Notes: a model not told the origin generated them from the letters alone. A stretch of 64,000 nucleotides of DNA from Acuticoccus sp. I52.16.1 (GCF_022865125.1 NZ_CP094828.1:4519219-4583218), one strand, 5' to 3'. Positions 18,583 through 27,680 are shown, counted from the stretch's first letter. Translations and numbers: made by a program.

Positions 18583-19833
18583 TCAGAGCTTGGAGGTGTC
18601 GAGACCCTTGGCGGTGCAGTAGAGATTGTCCGGGGTCTCGCCGTAGGCGACGTAGGGAAGCGGCATCACCGGCTCGGGGTAAGCGTCGACGATGGTGCCC
18701 TGGCCGTCCGCGCCCCATTGCGCGATGCGCGGCGTGAGGTAGGTGTGGAGGTTCTCGCCGTCGACCTTCACGTGGCCGCCGGGGGCGTCGAACTCCTGAC
18801 CCTTCACGCCCTCGCGGATCGCCTCGGGGGTGGCCTCGCCGGCCTTCTCCAGCGCCTGCTTCCACAGGTAGACCTGGAAGTAGGACGACTCGAGCGCGTG
18901 GTGCGTCACCGCCTTCGGGTCGTTCACGAACTTGCGGTAGCGCTCGATGAAGGCGTGGTTCTCCGGCCGGTCGATCGCCTGGAAGTAGGGGAAGGAGGTG
19001 AACGAGCCGGCGGCGAATTCGGGACCCATCGCCTGGATCTCGATCTCGGACGTCACCGTGGCGCAGATCGGCAGGGTGTCGTGGTCGAGGCCCTGGTTGA
19101 TGAACTCGCGATAGAAGGCGACGACCGAGTCGCCGACGACGTTGGAGAGGACCACGTCGCAGCCCGAGTCCTTGATCTTCTGCACCATGGCGCCCCACTC
19201 GGAGTGGCCCAGCTCCAGGTACTCGTCGGCGACCCACTCGGCGCCGTTCTGCTCGATCAGGATCTTGCAGACCTTGGCCATCTCCCGCGGGTAGATGTAG
19301 TTCGAGCCGACGATGAAGAACTTCTTCTTGCCGAGGTTCTCGATGATCCACGGAATGAAGTTCGAGAGCTGCTGATTCGGCACCGCGCCGGTGTAGACGA
19401 CGTTCTTGGAGCACTCGAAGCCCTCGTAATACGTCGGATAGAAGTAGAGGTTGCGGCGCTTTTCGAAGACCGGCAGCACCGCCTTGCGCGAGGCGGAGGT
19501 GTAGGAGCCGAAGACGGTCGGCACGCGGTCGCGGATGACGAGCTTGGAGGCCTTCTCGTTGTAGGTCTTCGGGTCGGAGGCGCCGTCCTCGACGATCGGA
19601 TTGATCATCATGCCGTTCACGCCGCCCTCGGCGTTGATCTCCTCGATCGCCATGCGCGTCACGTCGGAGAGCGACTTCTCGATGATCGAGAGACCGCCGG
19701 TGAGCGAGAAGAGCACGCCCACGTCCACGGTGCCGTTGGCGGCGGCCGGCCGGATGAAGTGGTACGGCGCGGCCAGCGCACCGGCGCCGACGATGGCGGA
19801 GGTCTTGATGAGATTGCGCCGAGTGATCGACAT
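18583..19833 (-). CDS. urtA: Urea/amide ABC transporter substrate-binding protein UrtA
   Basis: 416 residues. The N terminus has a Tat-type signal (RRNLIKTSAIVGAGALAAP) ending near AAA at about residue 32. The mature part begins VDVGVLFSLTGG and contains GSYTSASRKAVLPVFE, FYPTYYEGFE and GSNYIYPREM, the UrtA/AmiC-type ligand fold. A CAAGGAGAG ribosome-binding site precedes the ATG. It is a periplasmic relative of AmiC, encoded two genes upstream. The ligand may be urea or short amides. Confidence 0.94.
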   Translation of the reverse strand: MSITRRNLIKTSAIVGAGALAAPYHFIRPAAANGTVDVGVLFSLTGGLSIIEKSLSDVTRMAIEEINAEGGVNGMMINPIVEDGASDPKTYNEKASKLVIRDRVPTVFGSYTSASRKAVLPVFEKRRNLYFYPTYYEGFECSKNVVYTGAVPNQQLSNFIPWIIENLGKKKFFIVGSNYIYPREMAKVCKILIEQNGAEWVADEYLELGHSEWGAMVQKIKDSGCDVVLSNVVGDSVVAFYREFINQGLDHDTLPICATVTSEIEIQAMGPEFAAGSFTSFPYFQAIDRPENHAFIERYRKFVNDPKAVTHHALESSYFQVYLWKQALEKAGEATPEAIREGVKGQEFDAPGGHVKVDGENLHTYLTPRIAQWGADGQGTIVDAYPEPVMPLPYVAYGETPDNLYCTAKGLDTSKL

Positions 19834-20125
19834 GGGTGGGCTCTCCTTGACGAGCGGACGGTGAGGGCGGGGCTGTCGAGGCAGGGAGCCGGGCGCCGGG
19901 CCCGTCGCGGGGCGCACGGCGCAGGCCGACGCGGCGTCGGGCGGCAAGCGGCAAGGCTTGGGCGCATCGCCAGGTGCGGAGCGGCGAAGGTGCCGTCCGA
20001 AACCACGTCGGTCAGGGTGATGGAAAAGCGGGCGGGTGGCCGCGCGATCCCGGCATCGACAGGGGAAGTATGGTGGCGTCGCGACCGCGTCAGCGGCGAC
20101 GGGGCGCGTGCCGGATCGGGTCGTC

Positions 20126-20140
20126 TGTGACCCAGTCACA
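20126..20140. promoter_or_regulatory. TGTGAC-CCA-GTCACA palindrome in the urtA leader
   Basis: Six-base arms around a three-base spacer. It resembles a CRP half-site pair, but with five bases between TGTGA and TCACA instead of six, so it could be a CRP/FNR-type site, another operator or a small RNA hairpin. It is kept apart from the ANTAR candidate because its loop does not fit. Confidence 0.3.
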
Positions 20141-20176
20141 CCGCCGGACCGGCGGACCGCCGTCCCGGCGGCAGGG

Positions 20177-20201
20177 GCTCAAAAACGCCTTTGTTTTGAG
20201 C
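20177..20201 (-). ncRNA. Candidate ANTAR-target hexaloop hairpin
   Basis: On the transcribed strand the 5' arm GCTCAAAAC pairs with the 3' arm across nine base pairs with one bulged T, and encloses the six-base loop AAAGGC. ANTAR proteins recognise paired hairpins whose hexaloops have A at position 1 and G at position 4, and this loop satisfies both. It begins 12 bases after the stop of amiR, which encodes an ANTAR protein. A second hexaloop with the same rule was not found close by, so the motif is incomplete as read. Confidence 0.45.
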
Positions 20202-20212
20202 GCGCCAGTTTT

Positions 20213-20833
20213 TTAAGCACGGTCCGGACGGAAGTTCAAGAGGTCATTTGCGTGGACGATCGCCAGCGCGATCTCTTCGATCGTGGTGCGCTTGGCCATC
20301 GCCTGGGCGCGCAGCGATCGGTACGCTTCGGCTTCGCTAAGGCCCTGGAATTCCATCAAGATCGACTTGGCCTTGGCGATGTTGCGCTCGCTGGCGAGCT
20401 TGGCCTCCAAGGTGCTGAGGCGTCCCTGCAATTTCTCGAGTTCCAGGAAGGTGTTGCGCGCGACGACGAGGTTGGCGAGCAGCCCGAACGGGCGAATCGG
20501 CTTGCCGATCACCGCGAACGAGCGCGTTTCGAGGACGAGCTGCAAGGTGGCCGGGTTCTCGTAGTCGACCACGGCGACCACCGCGGGCGCGGTCTCCGCC
20601 CGGCGCAGGAGCTTGGTGACCTGGGCGTGGATCTCGCGGTCGATGGCGACGAACAGGAGGTCGGCGTGGCCCGGCAGCCGCTCGGGCGGCGGCCAGTGCG
20701 CCTCCGCCTTGCAGCCGATGCGGCGCAGGTGGTCGAGCAACGCCAGCCCGTCCTCGTCCGGTGCGTGGACGACATGCACCGACAGTTCGCGCAGGTCCTT
20801 CAGTGCGAAGGCGTGGGCCTTGTCCCGCTTCAT
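20213..20833 (-). CDS. amiR: AmiR-type ANTAR-domain transcription antiterminator
   Basis: 206 residues: an N-terminal pseudo-receiver (about 1-125), a coiled coil rich in Leu/Glu (FLELEKLQGRLSTLEAKLASE) and a C-terminal ANTAR domain starting near KAKSILMEFQGLSEAEAYRSL. Pseudomonas AmiR, 196 residues, binds the amidase leader RNA and prevents termination; it is held inactive by AmiC until an amide binds. The amiC gene lies directly upstream (44 bp), as in the Pseudomonas operon. The ATG at 20833 has AAGGGA in front. Confidence 0.92.
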   Translation of the reverse strand: MKRDKAHAFALKDLRELSVHVVHAPDEDGLALLDHLRRIGCKAEAHWPPPERLPGHADLLFVAIDREIHAQVTKLLRRAETAPAVVAVVDYENPATLQLVLETRSFAVIGKPIRPFGLLANLVVARNTFLELEKLQGRLSTLEAKLASERNIAKAKSILMEFQGLSEAEAYRSLRAQAMAKRTTIEEIALAIVHANDLLNFRPDRA

Positions 20834-20877
20834 GGGGTCCCTTGAGGTCGTGGTCGACGAGGAGGGGGAGGCAGGGT

Positions 20878-22026
20878 TCAGGCCACCGTCGCGGACGGTG
20901 CCCAGTCGGCCGACGGGGGCGTGATCAGGTAGGGGTCCGGCTTCAGTGCCGTGCGGCTTTCGGACACGATGCGGAAGGTGCCGCTGGCGTCGGCGCGGGC
21001 GATGCGCGGCCACAGCCAGGTGTGATGGTTATCGCCGTCGATGCGCACGCGGCCCTGCGGCGCGTCGAACTCGGCCACGCCCAGCGCGGTGCGCAGATCG
21101 TCGACGTTGTCGGATGCGTCGCGGGCCGCGATCGCCATCATGTGCACCTGGACATAGGCGGCCTCGGTGCAGGCCGAGACCGGCGCGTGGGCGCCGAAGC
21201 GGCTGCGGTAACGGCGCAGAAAGGCGCGGTTGGCCTCGGTCTTCACCGTCTCGAAGTAGGGGGCGGCGGTGTAGTGCCCCTCGGCGAGGGCACCGCCCAT
21301 CAGCGCCACCTCCGGCTCCCCCGTCGTCAGGCTGCCGATGGGGGTGACGTCCGGGTCGAGTCCCGCCTCGCGGTAGGCGCGGTAGAGCCGCGCGGTGCCG
21401 TCGCCGACGACGGTGGAGAGGACCGTCATACGCGGCTGGCTGGAGATCTCGGCGATGGCGCGGGCGAAATCCTCGTCGCTCGAGGCGAGCGGTACGTAGC
21501 GCTCCTGGTGGACGCGCCCGCCCTCGGTCTCGATGAAGTCGCGCATGATGCGGTTCGATTCGTACGGAAACACGTAGTTCGAGCCGATGAGGTAGAAGTC
21601 CGGCCCGTAGGTCCGCATCAGATAGCGCGCCAGGCCGATCGAGTTCTGGTTGGGACTGGCGCCGCCGTAGAAGCAGTTGGGCGAGAACTCGAACCCCTCG
21701 TAGAGCGTGGGGTAGAAAAGGAGGGCGCCGGCCTGCTCGACCACCGGCAGCACCGCCTTGCGCGTCGACGACATGTAGCAGCCGAAGAGGATGCGGATGC
21801 CGGCGTCCACCATCGCCTGCGCCGCCTCGCGGTACTTCTTGGGGTCGGAGCGCGGGTCGGCATAGTCGGCGACGATAAGGCGGCCGTCGATGCCGCCGTC
21901 CGCGTTCACCTCGTCGATCGCCATGGCGACGGCGTTGCGCTGGGTCTGCTCGACGACGGCGGTCACGCCGCTCTGCGAAAACAGGACGCCGACGCGGATG
22001 GGAGTCTCGGCTTGTTGGACGGGCAC
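20878..22026 (-). CDS. amiC: Cytoplasmic amide sensor / negative regulator AmiC
   Basis: 382 residues, close to the 385 of Pseudomonas AmiC, with the same periplasmic-binding-protein fold as UrtA: VGVLFSQSGVTAVVE, GCYMSSTRKAVLPVVEQ, FYPTLYEGFE, GSNYVFPYESNR. Unlike UrtA it has no signal peptide, so it stays in the cytoplasm, as expected for the sensor that sequesters AmiR. It starts with GTG behind TAGGAG. It is the first gene of the amide/urea train and is divergent from tctC. Confidence 0.9.
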   Translation of the reverse strand: MPVQQAETPIRVGVLFSQSGVTAVVEQTQRNAVAMAIDEVNADGGIDGRLIVADYADPRSDPKKYREAAQAMVDAGIRILFGCYMSSTRKAVLPVVEQAGALLFYPTLYEGFEFSPNCFYGGASPNQNSIGLARYLMRTYGPDFYLIGSNYVFPYESNRIMRDFIETEGGRVHQERYVPLASSDEDFARAIAEISSQPRMTVLSTVVGDGTARLYRAYREAGLDPDVTPIGSLTTGEPEVALMGGALAEGHYTAAPYFETVKTEANRAFLRRYRSRFGAHAPVSACTEAAYVQVHMMAIAARDASDNVDDLRTALGVAEFDAPQGRVRIDGDNHHTWLWPRIARADASGTFRIVSESRTALKPDPYLITPPSADWAPSATVA

Positions 22027-22456
22027 CGTGGAACGCTCCTAGCCCGCGACGTCCGCCGGCCTGATGCCGGGGACGACCGCGTACAATTGAATCTGGCCCG
22101 CTCCGCGAGACCAAACTTAGCCTCCCCGATCGTTCGTGTCATTTCCAAAAGGGCGTCGCCGCGCGGACGACCGGGCGCCGGATGCATTGCGGCAAAAGGA
22201 CGGCGCGGCGGGCGCGCACGCTCCCCGCACGGATGGGCGGACGGCGGCGGTGGGGCGAGGCTCGGGGATGCCGGCGACGCGATGCTTTGCGCCGCGACCG
22301 CGCCACCCGGCTGGCGCGGCGGCGCAGGTGATGGCGAGGTCGCCTTTATCCATGAATGTGTTGAGACGGCTCGACAATCTTGCGCCCGGGGCCGGGTCGT
22401 GGTTGTCTCCCCTCAACGGCGACACCAGAGATCGCCTGTCTTTATGGGAGGATACC
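22027..22456. other. Divergent promoter region between amiC and tctC
   Basis: 430 bp without a supported gene. Open frames here lack ribosome-binding sites and family character. The part near 22080-22150 is less GC-rich and probably carries the amiC promoter; no convincing sigma-70 or sigma-54 box could be fixed by eye. The GGGAGG site for tctC lies at 22446-22451. Confidence 0.5.
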
Positions 22457-23440
22457 GTGGAACGACGCGGTTTTGTGAAGGCGCTCGCCTTCTCTGCGAT
22501 GATGCTTGCCGGTGCGACCGCCAGCGCCCCCGCCTTTGCCGACTATCCCGATCGTCCGATCCAGCTCGTCGTGCCGTGGGGCGCGGGTGGTGGCACCGAC
22601 GCCGTGGGCCGCATTTTCGCGACGCTGCTGGAGAAGGAACTCGGCCAGCCCGTCAACGTAGTGAACCGCACCGGCGGCTCGGGCGTCGTCGGTCATACGG
22701 CCATCTCCTCGGCGCGGCCGGACGGCTACACCCTCGGCGTCATGACCGTCGAGATCACCATGATGCACCATCAGGGCCTCACCCCGCTCACCTACGAGGA
22801 CTATGACGTCCTGGCGCTGGTGAACGCGGATCCGGGCGGCGTGATGGTCTCGGCCGACTCCGGCTACGAGTCGCTCGAGGACCTGCTGACGGCGATCAAG
22901 AACGAGCCCGCCGGCACCTTCAAGGCCTCCGGCACCGGGCAGGGCGGCATCTGGCACGTCGGCCTTGCCGGCTGGCTGATGTCCGAAGGCGTCGACCCCA
23001 ACAAGGTGACGTGGGTGCCGAGCCAGGGCGCCGCGCCGGGCCTGACCGACATGGTCGCCGGCGGTGTCGACATCGTGACCTCCTCGCTGCCCGAAGGCCG
23101 GGCGCTGATCGAGGCCGGCAAGGTGACCCCGCTCGCCACCATGGGGACCGAGCGCAGCGCGATCTTCCCCGACACGCCGACGCTCTCCGAGGCGACCTCG
23201 TCCGACTGGACGGTCGCCGCGTGGCGCGCGCTGGTGGCGCCGAAGGGGCTGCCGGACGACGTGAAGACCAAGCTCGAGGGCGCGGTCGAGGCGGCCTACA
23301 ACTCCGACGAGTTCCAGAGCTTCATGAAGGACCGCGGCTTCGGTCTGATGTGGCAGCCCTCCAGCGACGCGGCCACGTTCATGGGCCAGTCCGACGAGGA
23401 CTTCGGCAAGGTCATGAAAGAGGCCGGGCTCGTCCAGTAA
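22457..23440 (+). CDS. tctC: Tripartite tricarboxylate transporter substrate-binding protein (TctC/Bug)
   Basis: 327 residues from a GTG with GGGAGG six bases upstream. A signal peptide covers about 1-28 (ending PAFA-DYPDRPI). The mature chain starts with YPDRPIQLVVPWGAGGGTDAVGR, the Bug-family ligand loop. It captures a carboxylate in the periplasm for the TctAB permease encoded next. Bug proteins bind very diverse organic acids, so the substrate is open. Confidence 0.92.
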   Translation: MERRGFVKALAFSAMMLAGATASAPAFADYPDRPIQLVVPWGAGGGTDAVGRIFATLLEKELGQPVNVVNRTGGSGVVGHTAISSARPDGYTLGVMTVEITMMHHQGLTPLTYEDYDVLALVNADPGGVMVSADSGYESLEDLLTAIKNEPAGTFKASGTGQGGIWHVGLAGWLMSEGVDPNKVTWVPSQGAAPGLTDMVAGGVDIVTSSLPEGRALIEAGKVTPLATMGTERSAIFPDTPTLSEATSSDWTVAAWRALVAPKGLPDDVKTKLEGAVEAAYNSDEFQSFMKDRGFGLMWQPSSDAATFMGQSDEDFGKVMKEAGLVQ

Positions 23441-23467
23441 CGAGCCCCGCGTTCGGAGTATCTTGCG

Positions 23468-23935
23468 ATGCGCGTCGGTGACGCTGCGATCGGCGCGCTG
23501 GTCGCGCTCCTCGGCCTGGTGGTCGCCTGGAGTGCGTGGTCGCTGCCCAATCTGCCGAACCAGGCCTATGGGGCGGCGACCTTTCCGGTGACCATCGGCG
23601 TCTGCCTCATCGGGCTGGGCGCGGTGATGACCATCACCGGGATCACCCGCGGCGACGGGTTCTCCGTCGCCGTCGAGGGATGGGGGCGCCAGCTCTCGTC
23701 CTGGCTGCGGCTGCTGGCGATCGTCGTCCTGGTGACGGCGTTCGTCATGCTGGCGGACAAGCTGGGCTTCCTCATCGCGGGGTCGGCCCTGATGTTCGGC
23801 CTGCTCCTCACCTTCCGCGCGAACGTCCTCGTCGCCGTCGTGGTGTCGCCGATCGCGACCTACGTGGTCGCCTGGGCGTTCGGCAACCTCCTGCGCGTGC
23901 CGCTGCCGCGCGGGATCCTGTCGGGTTGGTGGTAG
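23468..23935 (+). CDS. tctB: Tripartite tricarboxylate transporter small permease TctB
   Basis: 155 residues with four predicted membrane segments (around 7-25, 38-58, 75-93 and 100-140) and the usual TctB size. It lies 27 bp after tctC and 3 bp before tctA. It forms the membrane part with TctA. Confidence 0.88.
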   Translation: MRVGDAAIGALVALLGLVVAWSAWSLPNLPNQAYGAATFPVTIGVCLIGLGAVMTITGITRGDGFSVAVEGWGRQLSSWLRLLAIVVLVTAFVMLADKLGFLIAGSALMFGLLLTFRANVLVAVVVSPIATYVVAWAFGNLLRVPLPRGILSGWW

Positions 23936-23938
23936 ACG

Positions 23939-25438
23939 ATGAGTGATCTCATCACCGCGTTCGGCCTGGTTCTCGACCCGTACGTCCTCGCCGTCATCGC
24001 GGCGTCGGCGGCATTCGGTCTCTTCGTCGGCTCCATTCCGGGGCTGACCGCCACCATGGCCACGGCCCTGCTGGTGCCGGTCACCTTCTTCATGGACCCG
24101 GTCCCCGCCATCGCCGCGATCGTGACGGCGACGGCGATGGCGATCTTCTCCGGCGACATTCCGGGCTGCCTGCTGCGCATCCCCGGCACGCCGGCCTCCG
24201 CGGCCTATGCGGACGAGGCGTTCGCGATGACGCGCAAGGGCCTGGCCGAGCGAGCGCTGGGGACCAGTCTGGTCTTCTCGGTGGTCGGCGGTCTCTTCGG
24301 GACGACGGTCCTGGTGCTGGCCGCGCCGGTCCTCGCCGAGTTCGCGCTCTCCTTCTCCTCGTTCGAGTACTTCTGGCTGGTGTGCCTGGGGCTGTCGTGC
24401 GCGGTCTTCATCTCGCCGGCCTCGCCGATGAAGGGTCTCGTGTCGCTCTTCATCGGACTGCTGATCGCCACGATCGGGATCGACAATCCGGCCGGACAGC
24501 CGCGTTTCACCTTCGGCCACTACGAGCTTTTGACCGGAGTCCCCTTCATCCCCGCGATGATCGGCCTCTTCGCCGTCTCGGAGGTGATGCGGGCGGTGGT
24601 GTCGAACGGGCTGTCGCTGAAGCCGGAGGCGGGGGCGATGACGGGCATTCTGCGCGGACAGGGTGCCAACTTGCGGCGCTACTGGAAGCAGGGCCTGCGC
24701 GGCTCGGTGCTGGGCACGGCCATCGGCGCGCTGCCGGGCGCGGGGGCGGACATCGCCGCGTGGATCGCCTATGCCCTGTCCAAACGCTTCTCGAAGACGC
24801 CGAAGAAGTTCGGCACCGGCCACGAGGAGGGGCTCGCCGAGGCGGGCGCGGCCAACAACGGCGCGCTGTCGGGCGCGTGGATCCCGGCGCTGGTGTTCGG
24901 CATCCCGGGCGATTCCATCACCGCGGTGGTGATCGGCGTCCTCTATGTGAAGGGGATGAATCCGGGTCCGACGATCTTCATCCACAAGCCGGAGCTGATC
25001 CACGCGGTCTTCATCGTCTTCTTCCTCGCCAACCTCATTCTGCTGCCGTTCGGCTGGGCGGCGATCAAGCTCTCCAAGCAGGCGCTGCGGGTGCCGCAGC
25101 GGGTGCTGATGCCGCTGATCCTGATGTTCTGCGTGGTGGGTGCGTTTGCGATCACCAACTCGATGTACGGCGTGGTGATCGCGCTGACCCTGGGCGTCCT
25201 GGGCTTCTTCATGGAGGAGAACGGTTTTCCCGTGGCGCCGGCGATCCTCGGCCTCGTCCTGGGCCCGATGCTGGAGCAGAACTTCATCACCTCGTTGATC
25301 AAGGCCGACGGCTCGATGCTCGCCTTCTTCGAGCGGCCGATCGCCGGCAGCCTCGGCGTCGTGACGTTCGCGATGTGGCTCCTGCCGCTGGCCTTGTGGC
25401 TCTACGGGTGGCGACGACGGGCGGCGCAGCACACCTGA
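23939..25438 (+). CDS. tctA: Tripartite tricarboxylate transporter large permease TctA
   Basis: 499 residues, about twelve membrane segments. Family hallmarks are GSIPGLTATMATALLVP near residue 31, GDIPGCLLRIPGTPASA near 70, and GALPGAGADIAAWIAY with the repeated half-motif near 262. Ion-driven uptake of a carboxylate is the family role. A strong terminator follows 25 bp after the stop. Confidence 0.94.
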   Translation: MSDLITAFGLVLDPYVLAVIAASAAFGLFVGSIPGLTATMATALLVPVTFFMDPVPAIAAIVTATAMAIFSGDIPGCLLRIPGTPASAAYADEAFAMTRKGLAERALGTSLVFSVVGGLFGTTVLVLAAPVLAEFALSFSSFEYFWLVCLGLSCAVFISPASPMKGLVSLFIGLLIATIGIDNPAGQPRFTFGHYELLTGVPFIPAMIGLFAVSEVMRAVVSNGLSLKPEAGAMTGILRGQGANLRRYWKQGLRGSVLGTAIGALPGAGADIAAWIAYALSKRFSKTPKKFGTGHEEGLAEAGAANNGALSGAWIPALVFGIPGDSITAVVIGVLYVKGMNPGPTIFIHKPELIHAVFIVFFLANLILLPFGWAAIKLSKQALRVPQRVLMPLILMFCVVGAFAITNSMYGVVIALTLGVLGFFMEENGFPVAPAILGLVLGPMLEQNFITSLIKADGSMLAFFERPIAGSLGVVTFAMWLLPLALWLYGWRRRAAQHT

Positions 25439-25925
25439 CGCGGTCGTTCCGGCGATGCGATGCGAACGCGCGGGGCCCGGCCCCGCGCGTTCGAGTTTTG
25501 CAGTATTGAAATGAACGAGGCCGTTCCGCCCGCCGATCTCGGCAAGATGTGCGGACTAAGAGCATGTCGAGTGGGGGGAAACCGCCGCGGTAAGCCTCGG
25601 GCCATCTTCGCGCGCTATTGCAGCCATATGACCGATACCGATTTTCTCGACGGACTGTGAGACTGCACGTCGGTGACGACGCGTCGCAGCGAGCAGAGCG
25701 TAAGTGATGGTCACGATAAGGACGGGTGTTGGACTGGTCGCGACCTGGAACGGTGACAGAGGGGCGGGCGGCTGCCACGGCGCTCGATCCGTCTCCGACC
25801 GGGAAATTTGCCGAGATCGGCGAACTTAACGGCCCGATATCTGTTCTTACCGGGGAAATCTGTCATTCTTCTCTTCGAGGCGTGGACGACTCCACGTCTC
25901 GAGCCATCGGCGGAGGGCTTGCTTC
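25439..25925. other. Intergenic region with terminator and upstream region of the Lys/Ala-rich gene
   Basis: 487 bp. The first 60 bp hold the tctA terminator. The rest is noticeably less GC-rich than its surroundings. A 66-residue frame beginning at 25460 starts inside the terminator and is not supported. A GGAGGG site sits just ahead of the gene at 25926. Confidence 0.5.
25463..25499 (+). terminator. Rho-independent terminator of tctCBA
   Basis: Two 14-base arms (CGAACGCGCGGGGC and its complement) enclose the loop CCG at 25477-25479, and a short T run (GAGTTTTG) follows. Its position just after the tctA stop fits the end of the transporter operon. Confidence 0.85.
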
Positions 25926-27272
25926 ATGAGTGATGCTGAATTGACGCGTGATCGTGACCGGATCGTGGCTTGGGCGGACGCCCGCAAGGCCAGTCCCGCG
26001 GTCGTATCCGACACCACGAATAACGGCGTCCCCGGCGCCATCCTACGGTTCGACTTCGGCAAGCCCAACGGCTCGCTGGAGCGCATCTCGTGGGACGACT
26101 TCTTCCGGATGATGGACGAGTACAAGCTCGCCGTCCTCCTGCAGGAGAAGACCAAGGCGGGCAACACGAGCAAGTTCGTCAAGTTCGTCGACGCGGCGGA
26201 GAGCGGCGCGGCGAAGCCCAAGGCGAAGGCCACCGCGAAGGCCACCCCGGCCAAGAGCGGCGCCGCCAAGACCAGCGCGCCCAAAACCAGCACCGCCAAG
26301 AGCAGCGCCGCCAAGAGCGGCACGGCCAAGGCGCCGAGCAAGTCTGCCACGACGAAGGCAAAGGCCGCGCCGAAGACACCGGCCAAGTCCGCCACCAAGG
26401 CGAAGGCCACCACCAAGAAGGCCACGCCCGCCAAGGCCGCTACGAAGGCCGCCACATCCAAGGCCACCACCGCCAAATCGCCCGCAGCCAAGGCGCCCGC
26501 CAAGAGCACGGCATCCAAATCCACTGCCAAGGCGGGGACGGCGAAGACCACGAAGGCGGCCTCCACCAAGCCCGCCCCCGCCAAGGCGGCGGCGGCCAAG
26601 GCGAACGGTGCAACCAAAGCGACGGCAAGAGCGACGCCCAAGGCGACGTCCGCCAAGGCGACCGCCTCCAGCGCCGCCACGAAGTCCTCGTCGACAAAGG
26701 CATCCACCAAGAAAGCGACCACCGGCACCCCGAAGGCGAGCGCCGCGGGACCGACGAAGACGGAATCGACGAAGACGGGGTCGACGAAGACGGCGGCGCC
26801 GAAGTCGGCCGCGAAAGCCTCCGCCCAGACCCCCGCCAAGACGACCGGTGCATCGAAGGCCCCCGCATCGGCCAAGGCCGCACGCGCCACCAAGACCGCG
26901 AGTGCCGCCAAGCCCGCCGGTGCGGCGAAGGCGGGTTCTTCGGCGAAGGCCAAGGCGGATGCCGCAGCCGGTGCCGCCCGCAAGGCGAAAGCCGACGCGG
27001 ACGACGACGCGCACCGCACCACCGACCACTCCCGCATCCGCGAGTGGGTCGAGGCCCGTGGCGGCCGTCCGTGCCATGTCGCCGACACCGCCTCCAAGAA
27101 TGACCTCGGCGTCCTGCGGATCGACTTCAAGGAGCCGGACGAGGGCTTGGCGGAAGTCTCCTGGGACAGCTTCCTGTCGACGTTCGACGAGAAGGGCCTC
27201 GCCTTCCTCTTCCGAGAGAAGACGAAGTCCGGCCGCACCAGCCGCTTTCACAAGTTCGTCGAGCGTAGCTGA
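25926..27272 (+). CDS. Lys/Ala-rich protein with two copies of a small terminal domain
   Basis: 448 residues in three parts. Residues about 1-95 and 370-448 are homologous: each has R-I-x-x-W-x-[DE]-A-R, a VLRIDF or ILRFDF strand, an ISWDDFF or VSWDSFL segment and an EKTKxGxTSxFxKFV tail. Between them lies about 270 residues of Ala/Lys/Thr/Pro repeats of the AAKKAxxKA kind, like histone H1 or bacterial HU tails. The domain resembles a small stand-alone family that I recall from rhizobia without known function. The linker suggests binding to DNA, RNA or polyphosphate. A GGAGGG ribosome-binding site precedes the ATG. The repetitive linker could vary in length between strains. Confidence 0.75.
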   Translation: MSDAELTRDRDRIVAWADARKASPAVVSDTTNNGVPGAILRFDFGKPNGSLERISWDDFFRMMDEYKLAVLLQEKTKAGNTSKFVKFVDAAESGAAKPKAKATAKATPAKSGAAKTSAPKTSTAKSSAAKSGTAKAPSKSATTKAKAAPKTPAKSATKAKATTKKATPAKAATKAATSKATTAKSPAAKAPAKSTASKSTAKAGTAKTTKAASTKPAPAKAAAAKANGATKATARATPKATSAKATASSAATKSSSTKASTKKATTGTPKASAAGPTKTESTKTGSTKTAAPKSAAKASAQTPAKTTGASKAPASAKAARATKTASAAKPAGAAKAGSSAKAKADAAAGAARKAKADADDDAHRTTDHSRIREWVEARGGRPCHVADTASKNDLGVLRIDFKEPDEGLAEVSWDSFLSTFDEKGLAFLFREKTKSGRTSRFHKFVERS

Positions 27273-27680
27273 CCCGCCGCCGGTCCGGCCCGCGGCTACA
27301 CCGGTAGGCACCAGCGCAGCCGATCGGGCGGCTCCCCGCCCGGCCGGCTTCCGCGCGGCCCACTCACCCTCCGCCCGAACACCCGCAGCGACCGGCTTCG
27401 CCCGCCCAAGGCAATCGGCACGCCCCGCCCGTCGACGAAAAAGCGGGCACACTCCTCGGTGGAGGCCGGCGCGCTCCGCGCCGCTGCGGCGGCCGGCGGG
27501 CTCCGGTTGCCGGCGCTCTCAAATGGTTCGCGCTCGTCGTCGGCACCGCGGCGGGCCGGTTCGAGGGCCGTACCCGGTGCGCCTTGCCCACCGCCGTATT
27601 CCCGCCGTATTGGGCCGGCAGCGCTCGCGGGCGAAAAGCGGGGTTCAGCACACCGTTCCGGGCCGCTCGTTCCGGGCCGC
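27273..27680. other. Intergenic region, no gene seen
   Basis: 408 bp between the convergent Lys/Ala-rich gene and the acyltransferase. The frames are compositionally driven shadows. No T-tailed terminator was found. A 14-bp tandem duplication lies at the right end. Confidence 0.45.

Larger units (their letters stand above)
19834..20212 (-). promoter_or_regulatory. amiR-urtA leader region, candidate antitermination control
   Basis: A 379-bp gap between amiR and urtA in an otherwise tightly packed gene train. It holds no ORF with coding character but several inverted repeats on the transcribed strand: a hexaloop hairpin at 20177-20201, a GC hairpin near 20141-20155, a TGTGAC/GTCACA palindrome at 20126-20140, and a GC-rich stem near 19880-19905. 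AmiR is an RNA-binding antiterminator, so a structured leader ahead of the transporter and enzyme genes is expected. No clear T-rich terminator was identified. Confidence 0.5.

Noticed and set aside
20126-20140. TGTGAC/GTCACA palindrome as the second ANTAR hairpin
   Set aside because: Any closed stem leaves a loop of three, five or seven bases, not six with A1 and G4, so it does not fit the ANTAR rule.
22442-25432. 996-residue minus-strand frame opposite tctCBA
   Set aside because: Arg/His/Asp-rich shadow; the plus strand encodes three recognisable transporter proteins with ribosome-binding sites.
25460-25660. 66-residue plus-strand ORF after tctA
   Set aside because: It starts inside the terminator stem, has no ribosome-binding site and no family character.
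26218-26990. Lys/Ala-rich repeats read as a CRISPR-like or satellite array
   Set aside because: There is no fixed repeat length or spacer pattern; the repetition follows codons for Lys and Ala in an uninterrupted reading frame.
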